A stretch of DNA of 60,639 nucleotides, from NCBI RefSeq assembly GCF_019392335.1, contig NZ_JAHXRQ010000026.1:1-60639 (forward strand), given 5' to 3'. A program made the position numbers and the translations under genes. Positions 45,585 to 54,231 of the stretch are shown in pieces. A model generated the notes under the pieces. That model did not search any database, was not told the origin of the DNA, and saw nothing but the letters and a program-made list of their open reading frames with translations. Source of the DNA: Mameliella sp. CS4 (GTDB taxonomy: Bacteria > Pseudomonadota > Alphaproteobacteria > Rhodobacterales > Rhodobacteraceae). Numbering within the stretch: position 1 is the first letter of the stretch; every line of letters begins with the position of its first letter.

Positions 45585-46118
45585 TTACTTCTTCTTGCCT
45601 TCCTTCTGGAAGATGTACTCGCCCTTGTAGCGAATACCCTTCCCCTTATACGGCTCGGGCCGGCGCCAGTCGCGAATGTTGGCCGCGACTTGGCCCACCT
45701 GCTGGTTGTCATGCCCTTCGATGATGATCTCGGTGGGCTTGGGGCAGGTGATGGTGATGCCGTCAGGAATCTCGAAATCCACATCGTGCGACAGGCCGAG
45801 GTTCAGCTTCAGGACCTTGCCTGCCAGCTGAGCGCGGTAGCCGACGCCCTGGATTTCCAGTTCCTTCTTGAAGGTGTTCTGGACGCCGTGGACGAGGTTC
45901 GCAACCACAGTGCGGGACATGCCCCACTGCTGGCGGGCGCGCTTGGACTTGCCACGCGGTTCCACCGAGATTGCGTTTTCCTCGACCGTGAGGGTCACGT
46001 CATCCGTGGCCGTAAAGCTCTGGGTGCCTTTCGGGCCCTTCACTTCGATGGTCTGGCCGGAGACGCTGGCCGAGACGCCCGAGGGCAGTTCGACCGGCTT
46101 CTTACCAATACGAGACAT
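45585..46118 (-). CDS. rplF: 50S ribosomal protein L6
   Basis: 177 residues; MSRIGKKPVELPSGVSASVS at the N-terminus and RRPEPYKGKGIRYKGE at the C-terminus are the L6 signatures. Confidence 0.98.
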   Translation of the reverse strand: MSRIGKKPVELPSGVSASVSGQTIEVKGPKGTQSFTATDDVTLTVEENAISVEPRGKSKRARQQWGMSRTVVANLVHGVQNTFKKELEIQGVGYRAQLAGKVLKLNLGLSHDVDFEIPDGITITCPKPTEIIIEGHDNQQVGQVAANIRDWRRPEPYKGKGIRYKGEYIFQKEGKKK

Positions 46119-46132
46119 GTGATCAGGCCTCC

Positions 46133-46525
46133 TTAGAATACGGTGCAGAGCACTTCGCCGCCGACGTTGGCTGCGCGTGCATTTGCGTCCGACATCACAC
46201 CCTTGGGGGTGGAGACAATCGACACACCCAGACCCTGACGGACCTGCGGGATGTCATTGACACTCATGTAGACGCGGCGGCCGGGTTTGGAGACCCGCTT
46301 CACTTCGCGAATGACAGGCGTGCCGTCGAAGTACTTGAGGCTGATCTCGAACGCGGGGTGGCCGCGCTCGTCCGTGCTGCTTTCGTAGCCGCGGATGTAG
46401 CCTTCGTCAGCCAGCACATCCAGAACCCAGCCGCGCAGCTTGGACGCCGGTGTCGACGTCGTGGACTTGCCACGCGATTGTGCGTTGCGGATACGGGTGA
46501 GCATATCGCCGATAGGATCGTTCAT
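46133..46525 (-). CDS. rpsH: 30S ribosomal protein S8
   Basis: 130 residues; NDPIGDMLTRIRNAQSRGK and the C-terminal GVSIVSTPKGVMSDANARAA identify S8, which in E. coli represses the spc operon by binding its mRNA near rplE. Confidence 0.98.
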   Translation of the reverse strand: MNDPIGDMLTRIRNAQSRGKSTTSTPASKLRGWVLDVLADEGYIRGYESSTDERGHPAFEISLKYFDGTPVIREVKRVSKPGRRVYMSVNDIPQVRQGLGVSIVSTPKGVMSDANARAANVGGEVLCTVF

Positions 46526-46537
46526 CTCATCCCCTCC

Positions 46538-46843
46538 TTACCAGCTCGACTTCACGACGCCGGGCAGCTTGCCGTTCGAACCGAGTTCGCGCAGGGCGAT
46601 CCGGCTGATCTTGAGCTTGCGGTAGTAGGCGTGCGGACGGCCCGTCAGCTGGCAGCGGTTGTGCAGCCGGGTGGGCGAGGAATTGCGCGGCAGCTTGGCC
46701 AGCTTGAGGCGGGCCTTGAAACGCTCTTCCATCGGCTTCGATTCGTCGGTTGCAATTTCTTTCAGTTCAGCGCGCTTGGCGGCATACCGGGCCACCAGGC
46801 GCTCGCGCTTCTTCTCGCGCTCGATCATTGCTTTTTTAGCCAT
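46538..46843 (-). CDS. rpsN: 30S ribosomal protein S14
   Basis: 101 residues, the zinc-free long form: no CxxC pairs, ending LPRNSSPTRLHNRCQLTGRP and FGLSR-type ISRIALRELGSNGKLPGV. Spaced 13 bases after rplE. Confidence 0.97.
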   Translation of the reverse strand: MAKKAMIEREKKRERLVARYAAKRAELKEIATDESKPMEERFKARLKLAKLPRNSSPTRLHNRCQLTGRPHAYYRKLKISRIALRELGSNGKLPGVVKSSW

Positions 46844-46856
46844 GATATCGCTCCTA

Positions 46857-47438
46857 TTACGCCTTGGTGAACGGCATGTTGAAATGGGTCAGCAGCGCTC
46901 GGGCCTGTGCATCGGCCGAATGCTCGCCATATTCCTTCGCGTTGGTCGTGATGATCACGTCCATGCCCCAGACCTCGTCGACCTTGTCGAAATCGATCTC
47001 GGGGAACACGATGTGTTCCTTCAGGCCCATTGCAAAGTTGCCGCGACCGTCGAAGGACGGTTTCACGCCGCGGAAGTCGCGGATGCGCGGCATTGCAACG
47101 GTCACCAGGCGGTCGAGGAATTCATACATGCGCACGTCACGCAGGGTGACCTTGGCGCCGATGATCATGCCTTCGCGCAGGCGGAAGGGGGCGTGCGAGT
47201 GCTTGGCCTTGGTGCCGACGGCCTGCTGGCCGGCGATCTTGGTCAGGTCCTCGACGGCCGACTTGGCCTTTTTCGAGTCACGAACCGCCTCGGCGCCGCA
47301 ACCGATGTTCAGCACGATCTTCTGCAGGCTCGGGATCTGCATGTCGTTCGTGTAGCCGAACTGCTCTTTCATCGCGGCCTTGATCGTCTCGCGATACTGG
47401 GCCTTCATGCGCGGGGTGTAGTTGTCCATATCAAGCAT
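46857..47438 (-). CDS. rplE: 50S ribosomal protein L5
   Basis: 193 residues; IPSLQKIVLNIGCGAEAV and GAKVTLRDVRMYEFLDRLV are typical. ATG 47438 overlaps the end of rplX by 8 bases, so the two are translationally coupled; an in-frame ATG at 47429 is the alternative. Confidence 0.97.
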   Translation of the reverse strand: MLDMDNYTPRMKAQYRETIKAAMKEQFGYTNDMQIPSLQKIVLNIGCGAEAVRDSKKAKSAVEDLTKIAGQQAVGTKAKHSHAPFRLREGMIIGAKVTLRDVRMYEFLDRLVTVAMPRIRDFRGVKPSFDGRGNFAMGLKEHIVFPEIDFDKVDEVWGMDVIITTNAKEYGEHSADAQARALLTHFNMPFTKA

Positions 47439-47742
47439 CGATCACGTCCCCCGTGGTCTTGGCAAAGCGAACCTTCTTGTCGCCTTCCATGCGGAAACCA
47501 ACGCGGGTCGGTTTGCCGTTGGCATCGACATAAGCCAGGTTCGACAGGTCCACGGGCAGCGCCTTGGGCACGCGGCCGCCTTGGCTGGTCTGGCTCTGGC
47601 GGGTGTGGCGAATGGCGACATTCAGCCCGTCGACGATGGCCTTGCCGGCCTTGGGGTCGACGCTGACGATCTCACCGGTCTTGCCCTTGTCCTTGCCGGT
47701 CAGGACGATGACGGTGTCACCTTTTTTCAGTTTCGCGGCCAT
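47431..47742 (-). CDS. rplX: 50S ribosomal protein L24
   Basis: 103 residues; KLKKGDTVIVLTGKDKGKTG (KOW motif) and RVGFRMEGDKKVRFAKTTG are diagnostic. It overlaps rplE by 8 bases and follows rplN by one base. Confidence 0.97.
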   Translation of the reverse strand: MAAKLKKGDTVIVLTGKDKGKTGEIVSVDPKAGKAIVDGLNVAIRHTRQSQTSQGGRVPKALPVDLSNLAYVDANGKPTRVGFRMEGDKKVRFAKTTGDVIDA

Positions 47743-47743
47743 C

Positions 47744-48112
47744 TTACAGCACCTCCGGGGCGAGCGAGATGATCTTCATGAAGTTCTTGGCGCGCAACTC
47801 GCGCACAACCGGTCCGAAGATACGCGTACCGACCGGCTCGCCATTGTTGCCGAGGATCACGGCAGCGTTGCGGTCAAAGCGGATCGAGGTGCCGTCTTCA
47901 CGACGAACTTCCTTGGCGGTGCGCACGACGACGGCCTTGCGGACGTCACCCTTTTTCACGCGACCACGCGGAATGGCCTCTTTCACCGACACCACGATGA
48001 TGTCGCCGACAGAGGCATAGCGGCGGTGGGAACCGCCCAGAACCTTGATGCACTGAACTTTCCGGGCTCCGGAATTGTCAGCGACATCCAGATTGGTCTG
48101 CATCTGGATCAT
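47744..48112 (-). CDS. rplN: 50S ribosomal protein L14
   Basis: 122 residues; MIQMQTNLDVADNSGARKVQ and the C-terminal RELRAKNFMKIISLAPEVL are signature sequences. Confidence 0.98.
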   Translation of the reverse strand: MIQMQTNLDVADNSGARKVQCIKVLGGSHRRYASVGDIIVVSVKEAIPRGRVKKGDVRKAVVVRTAKEVRREDGTSIRFDRNAAVILGNNGEPVGTRIFGPVVRELRAKNFMKIISLAPEVL

Positions 48113-48176
48113 AAGTTTTCTCCCGACGTCCCGGGCCGCTCACAAGAGAACATTGACCCGGGGGTTTCGTATGCAA

Positions 48177-48200
48177 CCGAGCCCCGCGAACGGGGCTCGG
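48177..48200 (-). promoter_or_regulatory. UUCG-loop hairpin between rpsQ and rplN
   Basis: A 10-bp perfect stem CCGAGCCCCG/CGGGGCTCGG with UUCG in the RNA loop. It begins 10 bases after the rpsQ stop and has no U-tract. Intercistronic stabiliser or processing site by analogy. Confidence 0.45.
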
Positions 48201-48209
48201 CTCTGCCCT

Positions 48210-48539
48210 TTACTGGGCGGTTTCTGCCTCGGCGGACATCTGCGCCTCAAAGCGAGCCTTTTCGGCGGCGGCCGCTTCGGCGCGCGCCTTGTTGTGCTCG
48301 TCAAGCATCTCGGCGGTCATCACTTCCCACCGCTTGGTCTTGGACTTCGGCGCGCATTCGCGGATCATCACGCTGTCGCCGACGTTGAAGGCACCGGCCT
48401 CGTCATGGGCGCGGTACTTCTTGGATTTCTTGATGGTCTTCTGCAGCACGGGGTGCTTGAAGCGACGGACGACCTGAACGGTCACGGTCTGGGCGTTGGC
48501 GGTCGATGTGACGGTGCCTTGCAGGATACGCTTGGGCAT
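48210..48539 (-). CDS. rpsQ: 30S ribosomal protein S17 with C-terminal extension
   Basis: 109 residues. The first ~80 are S17 (PKRILQGTVTSTANAQTVTV, FNVGDSVMIRECAPKSKTKR). About 30 more follow, predicted helical and Ala/Glu-rich (NKARAEAAAAEKARFEAQMS), beyond the usual 80-90 residue length. It starts 3 bases after the rpmC stop. Confidence 0.96.
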   Translation of the reverse strand: MPKRILQGTVTSTANAQTVTVQVVRRFKHPVLQKTIKKSKKYRAHDEAGAFNVGDSVMIRECAPKSKTKRWEVMTAEMLDEHNKARAEAAAAEKARFEAQMSAEAETAQ

Positions 48540-48542
48540 CTG

Positions 48543-48755
48543 TTACGCCTCCGCAGTCGAGGCCGCAGCAGCGGCTTTTTCGTTCAGGATGGTGTTGATG
48601 CGCGCGACGTCGCGGCGCACCTGGCGCATGCGCGCCGTGTTTTCCAGCTGGCTCGTGGCCGCCTGGAAGCGGAGGTTGAAAGCCTCCTTTTTCAGCTGGA
48701 CAAGCTGGTCCCGGAGTTCGTCCGGGGACTTGTCACGGAGGTCCTGGGCGTTCAT
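48543..48755 (-). CDS. rpmC: 50S ribosomal protein L29
   Basis: 70 residues; NAQDLRDKSPDELRDQLVQL then QVRRDVARINTILNEK. ATG 48755 is chosen; the longer frame lacks conservation. Normally rpmC directly follows rplP, but here 5.5 kb of other genes intervene, so it needs its own promoter in the 154-base spacer 48756-48909. I could not pick a convincing one. Confidence 0.96.
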   Translation of the reverse strand: MNAQDLRDKSPDELRDQLVQLKKEAFNLRFQAATSQLENTARMRQVRRDVARINTILNEKAAAAASTAEA

Positions 48756-48909
48756 GCGCCTCTCCTTTGTTTCAACATCACCGGTAGGCCCCTGCCTGCG
48801 AGCATGCAGGGTCACCCTGATTCCGGTGGAGTCCGTGGATGAGCGGCCCCATTAGGCCAGAATCCCAGCCCATGCAAGGACTATCTGGTCCGGCACGGGG
48901 CCTTGGCCG

Positions 48910-49530
48910 TCAGCGCTCGCGGCAGCCGCCGATCACATAGTCGAACCGATCGCCCAGGGAGGTTGCCGGAAAGCGCGCGTTCGAGCGCGATCCGCGGAAA
49001 TCGGTGAGCTCGAAGACAAAGCTCTCACCAGTCATCAGGCCGGCACGAAAATCCCTGAAACGCTCTGGCAGGAAGGCCGCCTTGCCGCTGGTGGATTCGC
49101 CCCACCGTTCCGAAATCGGCGCGTTGTCACCGAACTTGTAGCGCACCGGGACCGTGTCCCGGGTGCTGCCGATATATCCGCCGGAGACCACAAAGATCTC
49201 GTGACCGCCCTTGCCGTCGCACCGTACGAAGGTCGAGACGGGCGCATCCGTCATGCGCAGGTGGGCCTTGTCGCTTTCGAGCACGACATAAGAGGTGTCT
49301 TCGCCGGAAAACGGGTCCGATTTCTCGACAAATGTCCATTTCGAGGGGTCGGGCGCATCCGGCGCGTCAGCTTCTGGGGCCGGGGCGGGCGCGGGGTCAA
49401 AACCTGCGAGGGAATCGTAACAGATCAGGCGGGCCTGATCGTCCGTCAGCCCGAGGCAGGGCGATAGATCCTGTGCCTGTGCGGCCAAGGGGACAAGCCC
49501 CACAACGATGGAAACAATGGCAAACCGCAT
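48910..49530 (-). CDS. exported VasI/TagO-like protein
   Basis: 206 residues with a signal peptide (MRFAIVSIVVGLVPLAAQAQ). The mature start LSPCLGLTDDQARLICYDSL gives the two-Cys motif (C...R..CYD) of the VasI/TagO family. A Pro/Ala linker (PAPAPAPEADAPDAPDPS) leads to the beta-rich domain (FVRCDGKGGHEIFVVSGGYI, VPVRYKFGDNAPISERWGES). In some bacteria members belong to type VI secretion clusters; no T6SS gene is here, so this is an orphan relative of unknown function. GAGGAGG precedes ATG 49530, making that start firm. Confidence 0.75.
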   Translation of the reverse strand: MRFAIVSIVVGLVPLAAQAQDLSPCLGLTDDQARLICYDSLAGFDPAPAPAPEADAPDAPDPSKWTFVEKSDPFSGEDTSYVVLESDKAHLRMTDAPVSTFVRCDGKGGHEIFVVSGGYIGSTRDTVPVRYKFGDNAPISERWGESTSGKAAFLPERFRDFRAGLMTGESFVFELTDFRGSRSNARFPATSLGDRFDYVIGGCRER

Positions 49531-49678
49531 GGCCAACCTCCTCTTTAAATCACCTGTCTTCGTCCCGGACACACGGCGCACCGCATTGGCCCAAGTGTCT
49601 CGTAGCCCTGTTGTTTTTCTACGCCAACCGGTTTGTTCGAACAATTTCCACCGGCGGCTAGCGGGGCGGGTCGTCCGA

Positions 49679-50113
49679 CTAACGCAGCAGTTCCAATGCC
49701 ACGCTCGCGGCAGAATAGGTGACATGGGCCGAGACAAAGATTGCCGATGCACTGTAGGCGTTGGCCCCCTCCTCTTCTCCTTGCGCCGGGCCCGGGGCCG
49801 CCTCTTCTACCTTTGCCATTGCGGGGTCCGTGGGCAGGTCGGACCCGAAATGCGCGGAGACGGCCGTCGCACTATAGGTCAGGCTGACAAAACTGGTCTC
49901 GAGGACCGCGCTCCCTTCTGCCCTGCGCGCGACCCGCGACGCCGCCTGCCCCTGGCGCAAGCATTCACCCTCGGCACAGGCTGCCTGCGCCAGGGCCTTG
50001 GCGCGATGCCCCACGGAGTTGGCGGATTGGCCCCGCTCCAAACTCTGCAAAAGTGCCTGGTGGCGATGAGGCTTTGCCGCCAATGGCCCGCTCCCGGTGA
50101 TGTGACTGTCCAT
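49679..50113 (-). CDS. hypothetical protein with repeated YSASA motif
   Basis: 144 residues, no signal peptide or recognised domain. Ala-rich; the C-terminal half contains related segments LTYSATAVSAHFG, AYSASAIFVSAHV and TYSAASVALELL, suggesting an internally repeated amphipathic helix. A weak GGGGATTCAG precedes ATG 50113. An overlapping plus-strand frame exists but looks like its shadow. It may be real but small and fast-evolving. Confidence 0.45.
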   Translation of the reverse strand: MDSHITGSGPLAAKPHRHQALLQSLERGQSANSVGHRAKALAQAACAEGECLRQGQAASRVARRAEGSAVLETSFVSLTYSATAVSAHFGSDLPTDPAMAKVEEAAPGPAQGEEEGANAYSASAIFVSAHVTYSAASVALELLR

Positions 50114-50379
50114 CTGAATCCCCGAATTATCTCCGTTCCTAGTACGCGGGGAGAAACGTGAATTCTTGGTCTACGAATGGCCGTAAACTGTCGGGGATTC
50201 GAAAGGGACTCCGGCACGGAAATTAACCAATGCTCAACGCTTCCGTGGGAATCATGTCAAAACCCGAAAGAAAGAGCCCGCGCGCGCCTGCGTCTTCTTC
50301 TCGCGCTCCGTTCTGCCCGCTTGCCGAGGCATTCGTGGCCTCGGTATAGTCGCACCTGACGAGCAGGGAGATGCAGCGC

Positions 50380-51972
50380 ATGTCGGATCGGTCGACCTCT
50401 GGCGACGACGCGCTTTACAGCCGGATCGGGGTCGACGGACAGTCTCATGCCCTGATGCTGGAACAGGCCGCGCGCATCGCGCAGCTGGGCTATTTCGTCT
50501 TCAACGTGCGACAGTCCATCGTCGAGGTCTGCTCGGTCCGCCACGCGGCGATATTCGGGCAGACCCCGCAAGAATTCATCGCCTCCGTCAGCGGCCTGGA
50601 AGGCGAGATGGAGATGATCCACCCCGAGGATCGCAACCTGCTGCGCGAGGCCTATCAGCGCCTCCTGCAGGGTGAGACCATCGAGATGGAATACCGCTTT
50701 TTCCGCCCTGATCGCAGCCTTGGCTACATCCGCGAAATCGTCGCCCCCGAGGCTGGCGAGACCGGTGAGATCGTGCGCGGCCTGGGCAGCAGCCTGGATG
50801 TCACCGATGCCCGCCGCGCCGAGGAACGCCGCGCCCAGGCCAACCGGCTCGCCGCCCTGGGTGAATTGACCGCCGGTGTCGCGCATGACGTCAACAACAT
50901 CCTGGCCGTGGTCATGGGCAACGCCGAACTGCTCCAGCAGGACGCCGAGAGCGCGCTGACCGACCAGCTGCTGACGGAAATCGTCACCGCCTCCAAACGC
51001 GGCGGCACCCTGACCCGCAGCCTGTTGAATTTTGCCCAAAAGGCCACGATCCGACCTGTCGCACTGGATCTGGGCGAAGAAACGGCGCGCGCCGTCGCCA
51101 TGTTCGCAAGGACCTCCTTCAAAAAGCCGACCATTTTTGTCGATCGCACGCCAGGGGTCATTCCCATCTTTGCCGACCGCGACAACTTGCAATCGGTGAT
51201 CCTGAACATCCTCATCAACGCATTGGACGCCATCCGCGAAGGCGGGACGATCCGGATCAGCAGTGAAACAGCAGCCGCCAGCCCGATGGTCGCAGTTGGC
51301 GAATACGCCTGCCTGTCGATCCGGGACGACGGCAAGGGCATCGCCGCCCAGCATCTGGCCCGCGTCACCGAACCCTTCTTCACGACCAAGCCGCGTTCCA
51401 AGGGGTCGGGCCTGGGTCTGTCGATGGCGGCCGGTTTCATGCGGCAGCTGGGCGGCGAAATCGCCATCGAGTCTGAGCCGGATGTCGGGACCTGCGTCCG
51501 CCTGTTCTTTCCGCTGCACAAGGGCAAATGCACGGTTGAGACCCCGGCGCCCACCGGCGAGCCTGCGCAATTCGACAAGCTGCATGTGCTGTTGCTGGAA
51601 GATGAGGCCTCGATCCGCAACGTGCTGCTGCGCAACCTGCGCAGCTGGGGGTTCTCCGTCACAGCCACAGCCTCTGCCGAGGAGGCCCTGATGGCCATTG
51701 ATGGCGCCACGTTCGACCTTGCGCTGCTGGACAACCATGTCCCCGGCGCCTCCACCGGCGCCGAGATTGCCGCGCAGATAAAGGCCCGGCACCCGACGAC
51801 ACCGACGATCCTGCTGACGGGCCTCGCCAAGCCCGGCACAGGTGGTGAGGGGTCAGGGATCGACCTCGTCCTGGCAAAACCGGTGCCCGCCCCGGACCTG
51901 CGCGCGGCGATCACGACCTTGCTTGAGAAAGTCAGGCCCATGCCTCGACAGTCGGTCACCCCGGGGGGCTGA
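50380..51972 (+). CDS. hybrid sensor histidine kinase with receiver
   Basis: A soluble hybrid kinase of 530 residues. PAS domain at about 20-150 (YFVFNVRQSIVEVCSVRHAA, ending LGSSLDVTDARRAEERR). HisKA box with phospho-His169 in LTAGVAHDVNNIL. HATPase_c with N-box LINALDAI, G1 SIRDDGKGI and G2 KGSGLGLSMA. The C-terminal receiver has phospho-Asp451 in LALLDNHVPG and a conserved lysine in VLAKPVPA. No membrane span, so it senses a cytosolic signal. ATG 50380 is preferred because GGGAG lies 9 bases before it; ATG 50371 has no room for a ribosome binding site. The output partner is not adjacent. It lies on the plus strand within the ribosomal superoperon. Confidence 0.9.
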   Translation: MSDRSTSGDDALYSRIGVDGQSHALMLEQAARIAQLGYFVFNVRQSIVEVCSVRHAAIFGQTPQEFIASVSGLEGEMEMIHPEDRNLLREAYQRLLQGETIEMEYRFFRPDRSLGYIREIVAPEAGETGEIVRGLGSSLDVTDARRAEERRAQANRLAALGELTAGVAHDVNNILAVVMGNAELLQQDAESALTDQLLTEIVTASKRGGTLTRSLLNFAQKATIRPVALDLGEETARAVAMFARTSFKKPTIFVDRTPGVIPIFADRDNLQSVILNILINALDAIREGGTIRISSETAAASPMVAVGEYACLSIRDDGKGIAAQHLARVTEPFFTTKPRSKGSGLGLSMAAGFMRQLGGEIAIESEPDVGTCVRLFFPLHKGKCTVETPAPTGEPAQFDKLHVLLLEDEASIRNVLLRNLRSWGFSVTATASAEEALMAIDGATFDLALLDNHVPGASTGAEIAAQIKARHPTTPTILLTGLAKPGTGGEGSGIDLVLAKPVPAPDLRAAITTLLEKVRPMPRQSVTPGG

Positions 51973-52038
51973 CAACCTCCGCCCGTTCGGCGCTCGATCT
52001 CTCTGGTGGAGAGCTTGCAAGCTAGGCCGGACCGCGCC

Positions 52039-52656
52039 TCACTCCCACTTGTAGTTAAAGCTGACGGAGACCCGGTTTTCCTCGGCCATGTTCAGCGGCA
52101 CCTCGTGGCGCAGCCAGCTTTCCCACAACAGAACCTCGCCCACCCCAGGCGCCACGTAGATGAAAGAGCGCAGCTCCTCGCGGCAGCCCTTTTTGCGCGT
52201 CGGGGCGGCCATCATCATCGCCAGCCGGGGGTCCTCCAGCTTCAGCGCCGAGGCGCCTTCGGGCATGGCCACATAGGTGGTCCCGGAAATCACCGAATGC
52301 GGATGGATATGGCTGGAATGCGTCCCACCCTCGGGCAGGATGTTGATCCAGATATCCTCGAGCACCAGGCTCTTGTCACCCAGATCGAATTCGAGATCCT
52401 CGGCAAAGGCCGCCACATGCTTGTCGAGAACCTTTACGAGATCGGCGAAGATCGGGAAGCGCCAGGGCAGATCCGTCAGCGAAGCATAGGAGGTGTAGCC
52501 GGGATACCCCTGCTGCTCGCACCAGTCCTGTCCCGCCTCGTCATCCTCGGCGATGGAATAGCACGAACCTTCCAGTTCATCGGTGTCGATGGCGCCATGC
52601 TCGGACAGCCGGGCCTGGTAGAGACGGGTGGCAAAAAGCGAACGGATCTGGGTCAT
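52039..52656 (-). CDS. 2-oxoglutarate-Fe(II) oxygenase family protein
   Basis: 205 residues, resembling the TIGR02466-type putative 2OG-Fe(II) oxygenases. Iron-binding residues lie in THSSHIHPHSVISGTTYV (His-rich, with the expected spacing to an acidic residue) and WLRHEVPLN near residue 185. VSVSFNYKWE ends the double-stranded beta-helix. It would hydroxylate a protein or small molecule using oxygen and 2-oxoglutarate; substrate unknown. It converges on the hybrid kinase gene. Confidence 0.8.
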   Translation of the reverse strand: MTQIRSLFATRLYQARLSEHGAIDTDELEGSCYSIAEDDEAGQDWCEQQGYPGYTSYASLTDLPWRFPIFADLVKVLDKHVAAFAEDLEFDLGDKSLVLEDIWINILPEGGTHSSHIHPHSVISGTTYVAMPEGASALKLEDPRLAMMMAAPTRKKGCREELRSFIYVAPGVGEVLLWESWLRHEVPLNMAEENRVSVSFNYKWE

Positions 52657-52747
52657 GTCCGCGCTTTAGCCCAAGGTGACCACCGGGGGAAATGGAATCT
52701 CAACCTCTCGGCGGCATGGTCGCAGCCAAACGAGAAGTGAGAACAGA

Positions 52748-53482
52748 ATGTTCCCGATCCGCTGCCTGATCCTGATGGCACTGCTGGCCCTTGGCAACGC
52801 CGCCGCCGCGCAAAGCGCGTCTCTTTTCCCGCATGGTGACAGTAGCGCGCGCGCGCCTCTCGTGGCCATGCGCAAACCCTCGCCCATGCCGCAGGCGCAA
52901 GGTGGCAGCCTGTTCGCCGGGGGCCAAAGACTCGGCTTCCTGGCCCCTCTGCCCAAGCCCGTCGATCAGCCGCGGGCCGACCGGGGCGACGCGCTGGCGG
53001 GCAATACCGCCGCCGCGAAATTGCTTAGCCTTATTGCCGAGGCGGAATCGGCCCATGGCGGCTACGATGCCGTGATCCACGGCGCTCGTGTCAAACCGCC
53101 CAAGCGTCCCACGGAAATGACGGTTCAGGAAATCCTGAACTGGATCAAGGCCACGCCAGGCCAGCCCCACGCCATCGGGCGCTATCAGTTCATTCCCGAT
53201 ACGCTGCGGCACCTGATCCGGGAACTTGGCGTTCATCCCGGCGCGCGCTTCTCCCCCGATCTGCAGGACCGTCTGGCGCATGAGCTTCTGGTCGATGCCG
53301 GCTTCCTGGCCTTCCAGCGCAAAGAGATCACGCGGCGCAGTTTCATGTACCGGCTGGCCAAGGTCTGGGCCGGGCTCCCCCTGCCCTCAGGCGAAAGCTA
53401 TTACGAGGGTTACGCCGGCAACAAGGCGACGATGACCTGGGCGCGGTTCGACGGGGCGATGGCAAGGATTTTTGCGGGGTGA
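52748..53482 (+). CDS. secreted lysozyme-like transglycosylase
   Basis: 244 residues. A signal peptide (MFPIRCLILMALLALGNAAAA) is followed by a disordered Pro/Arg region to about residue 85. A domain resembling phage-lambda-type lytic transglycosylase (GH104-like) begins at LLSLIAEAESAHGGYDAV, with a candidate catalytic Glu in AEAESAHGG, and continues through AIGRYQFIPDTLRHLIRELG, a typical substrate-binding segment. It probably cuts peptidoglycan in the periplasm. ATG 52748 directly precedes the signal peptide. Not part of a prophage as far as visible. Confidence 0.75.
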   Translation: MFPIRCLILMALLALGNAAAAQSASLFPHGDSSARAPLVAMRKPSPMPQAQGGSLFAGGQRLGFLAPLPKPVDQPRADRGDALAGNTAAAKLLSLIAEAESAHGGYDAVIHGARVKPPKRPTEMTVQEILNWIKATPGQPHAIGRYQFIPDTLRHLIRELGVHPGARFSPDLQDRLAHELLVDAGFLAFQRKEITRRSFMYRLAKVWAGLPLPSGESYYEGYAGNKATMTWARFDGAMARIFAG

Positions 53483-53485
53483 CCG

Positions 53486-54118
53486 TTACGCTCCCATGAC
53501 GAACTCGGTCTTGTTGGCCATCACATATCTCACGACCGTGTCGGCAAGCATGTTTGACCAGGACGATTCCGAAACAGGATCATCGGCGAACCGAAGGGTC
53601 TCATCGAGTCCACAAAATGCGTCCTCGAAATCACTCAGCACATCGCCATGACGCGATCTCGGCAATTCGCAGATTTCGTGCAGGAGATCATGGTCCACCG
53701 GGTCTTCCAGAGAAAATCGCGCCATGGATCGAGTCATTTCCGGAATGATCCGCCGGTATACCAGCGCCATCTCCGCCGGCGCGAACCGGTCCAGCACCTC
53801 GGGTATCTCAATGGCAAGAAAGGGGCTGTTGAAAAAGAACTGGTCTACCCCGCCATTCAGTATCTCCCCCTTCAGATTGGCCTCGGTGATTAACAAGGCC
53901 TGACCCCAGGACATAGTGCCTGAGTTTACGAACCTCATCATGTCCTTGTTGTCGAACCGTGGCATGCGACGGCCTGCGGTGTCGTGGAATTTGGCCAGCG
54001 GCGGCAGCAAGACGTCACCAAGAGTCTCTAACAACAAGTGAGGGCTTTGGCCTTCCACCAATGTGGGAAACCGCGTCGCGGGCGCCCGCCAAGGCATGAT
54101 CGGATCGACACGTTTCAC
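53486..54118 (-). CDS. DMP19/DUF4375-like protein
   Basis: 210 residues. The motif EILNGGVDQFFFNSP marks the DMP19-like (DUF4375) family, reported in other bacteria to mimic DNA or bind a DNA-binding partner. The start is uncertain: GTG 54118 has GAGG six bases upstream and is preferred to TTG 54130 (no Shine-Dalgarno) or ATG 54097. Base composition is more AT-rich than the neighbours, hinting at transfer. It converges on the lysozyme-like gene and lies after the rplP terminator. Confidence 0.7.
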   Translation of the reverse strand: MKRVDPIMPWRAPATRFPTLVEGQSPHLLLETLGDVLLPPLAKFHDTAGRRMPRFDNKDMMRFVNSGTMSWGQALLITEANLKGEILNGGVDQFFFNSPFLAIEIPEVLDRFAPAEMALVYRRIIPEMTRSMARFSLEDPVDHDLLHEICELPRSRHGDVLSDFEDAFCGLDETLRFADDPVSESSWSNMLADTVVRYVMANKTEFVMGA

Positions 54119-54166
54119 TAAGAACCTCAAGAATCTGAAATCTGGATCGCACTACGCAGGATAAAC

Positions 54167-54197
54167 AAAAAAACCCCCGCCGCTGTCGCGCCGGGGG
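54167..54197 (-). terminator. terminator after rplP
   Basis: CCCCCG (54174-54179) pairs with CGGGGG (54192-54197) with extra inner GC pairing. On the minus strand a run of seven T (54173-54167) follows. It ends the rplB-to-rplP block 34 bases after the rplP stop. Confidence 0.85.
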
Positions 54198-54231
54198 CCA
54201 AACTTTTTGGGACGGGTCACAGACCCTTCCC

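Noticed and set aside
49508..50161. 217-residue plus-strand frame over the hypothetical gene
   Set aside because: Spans the 5' end of the VasI-like gene in antisense and reads as low-complexity Arg/Gly/Leu; the minus-strand frame has better composition and internal repeats.
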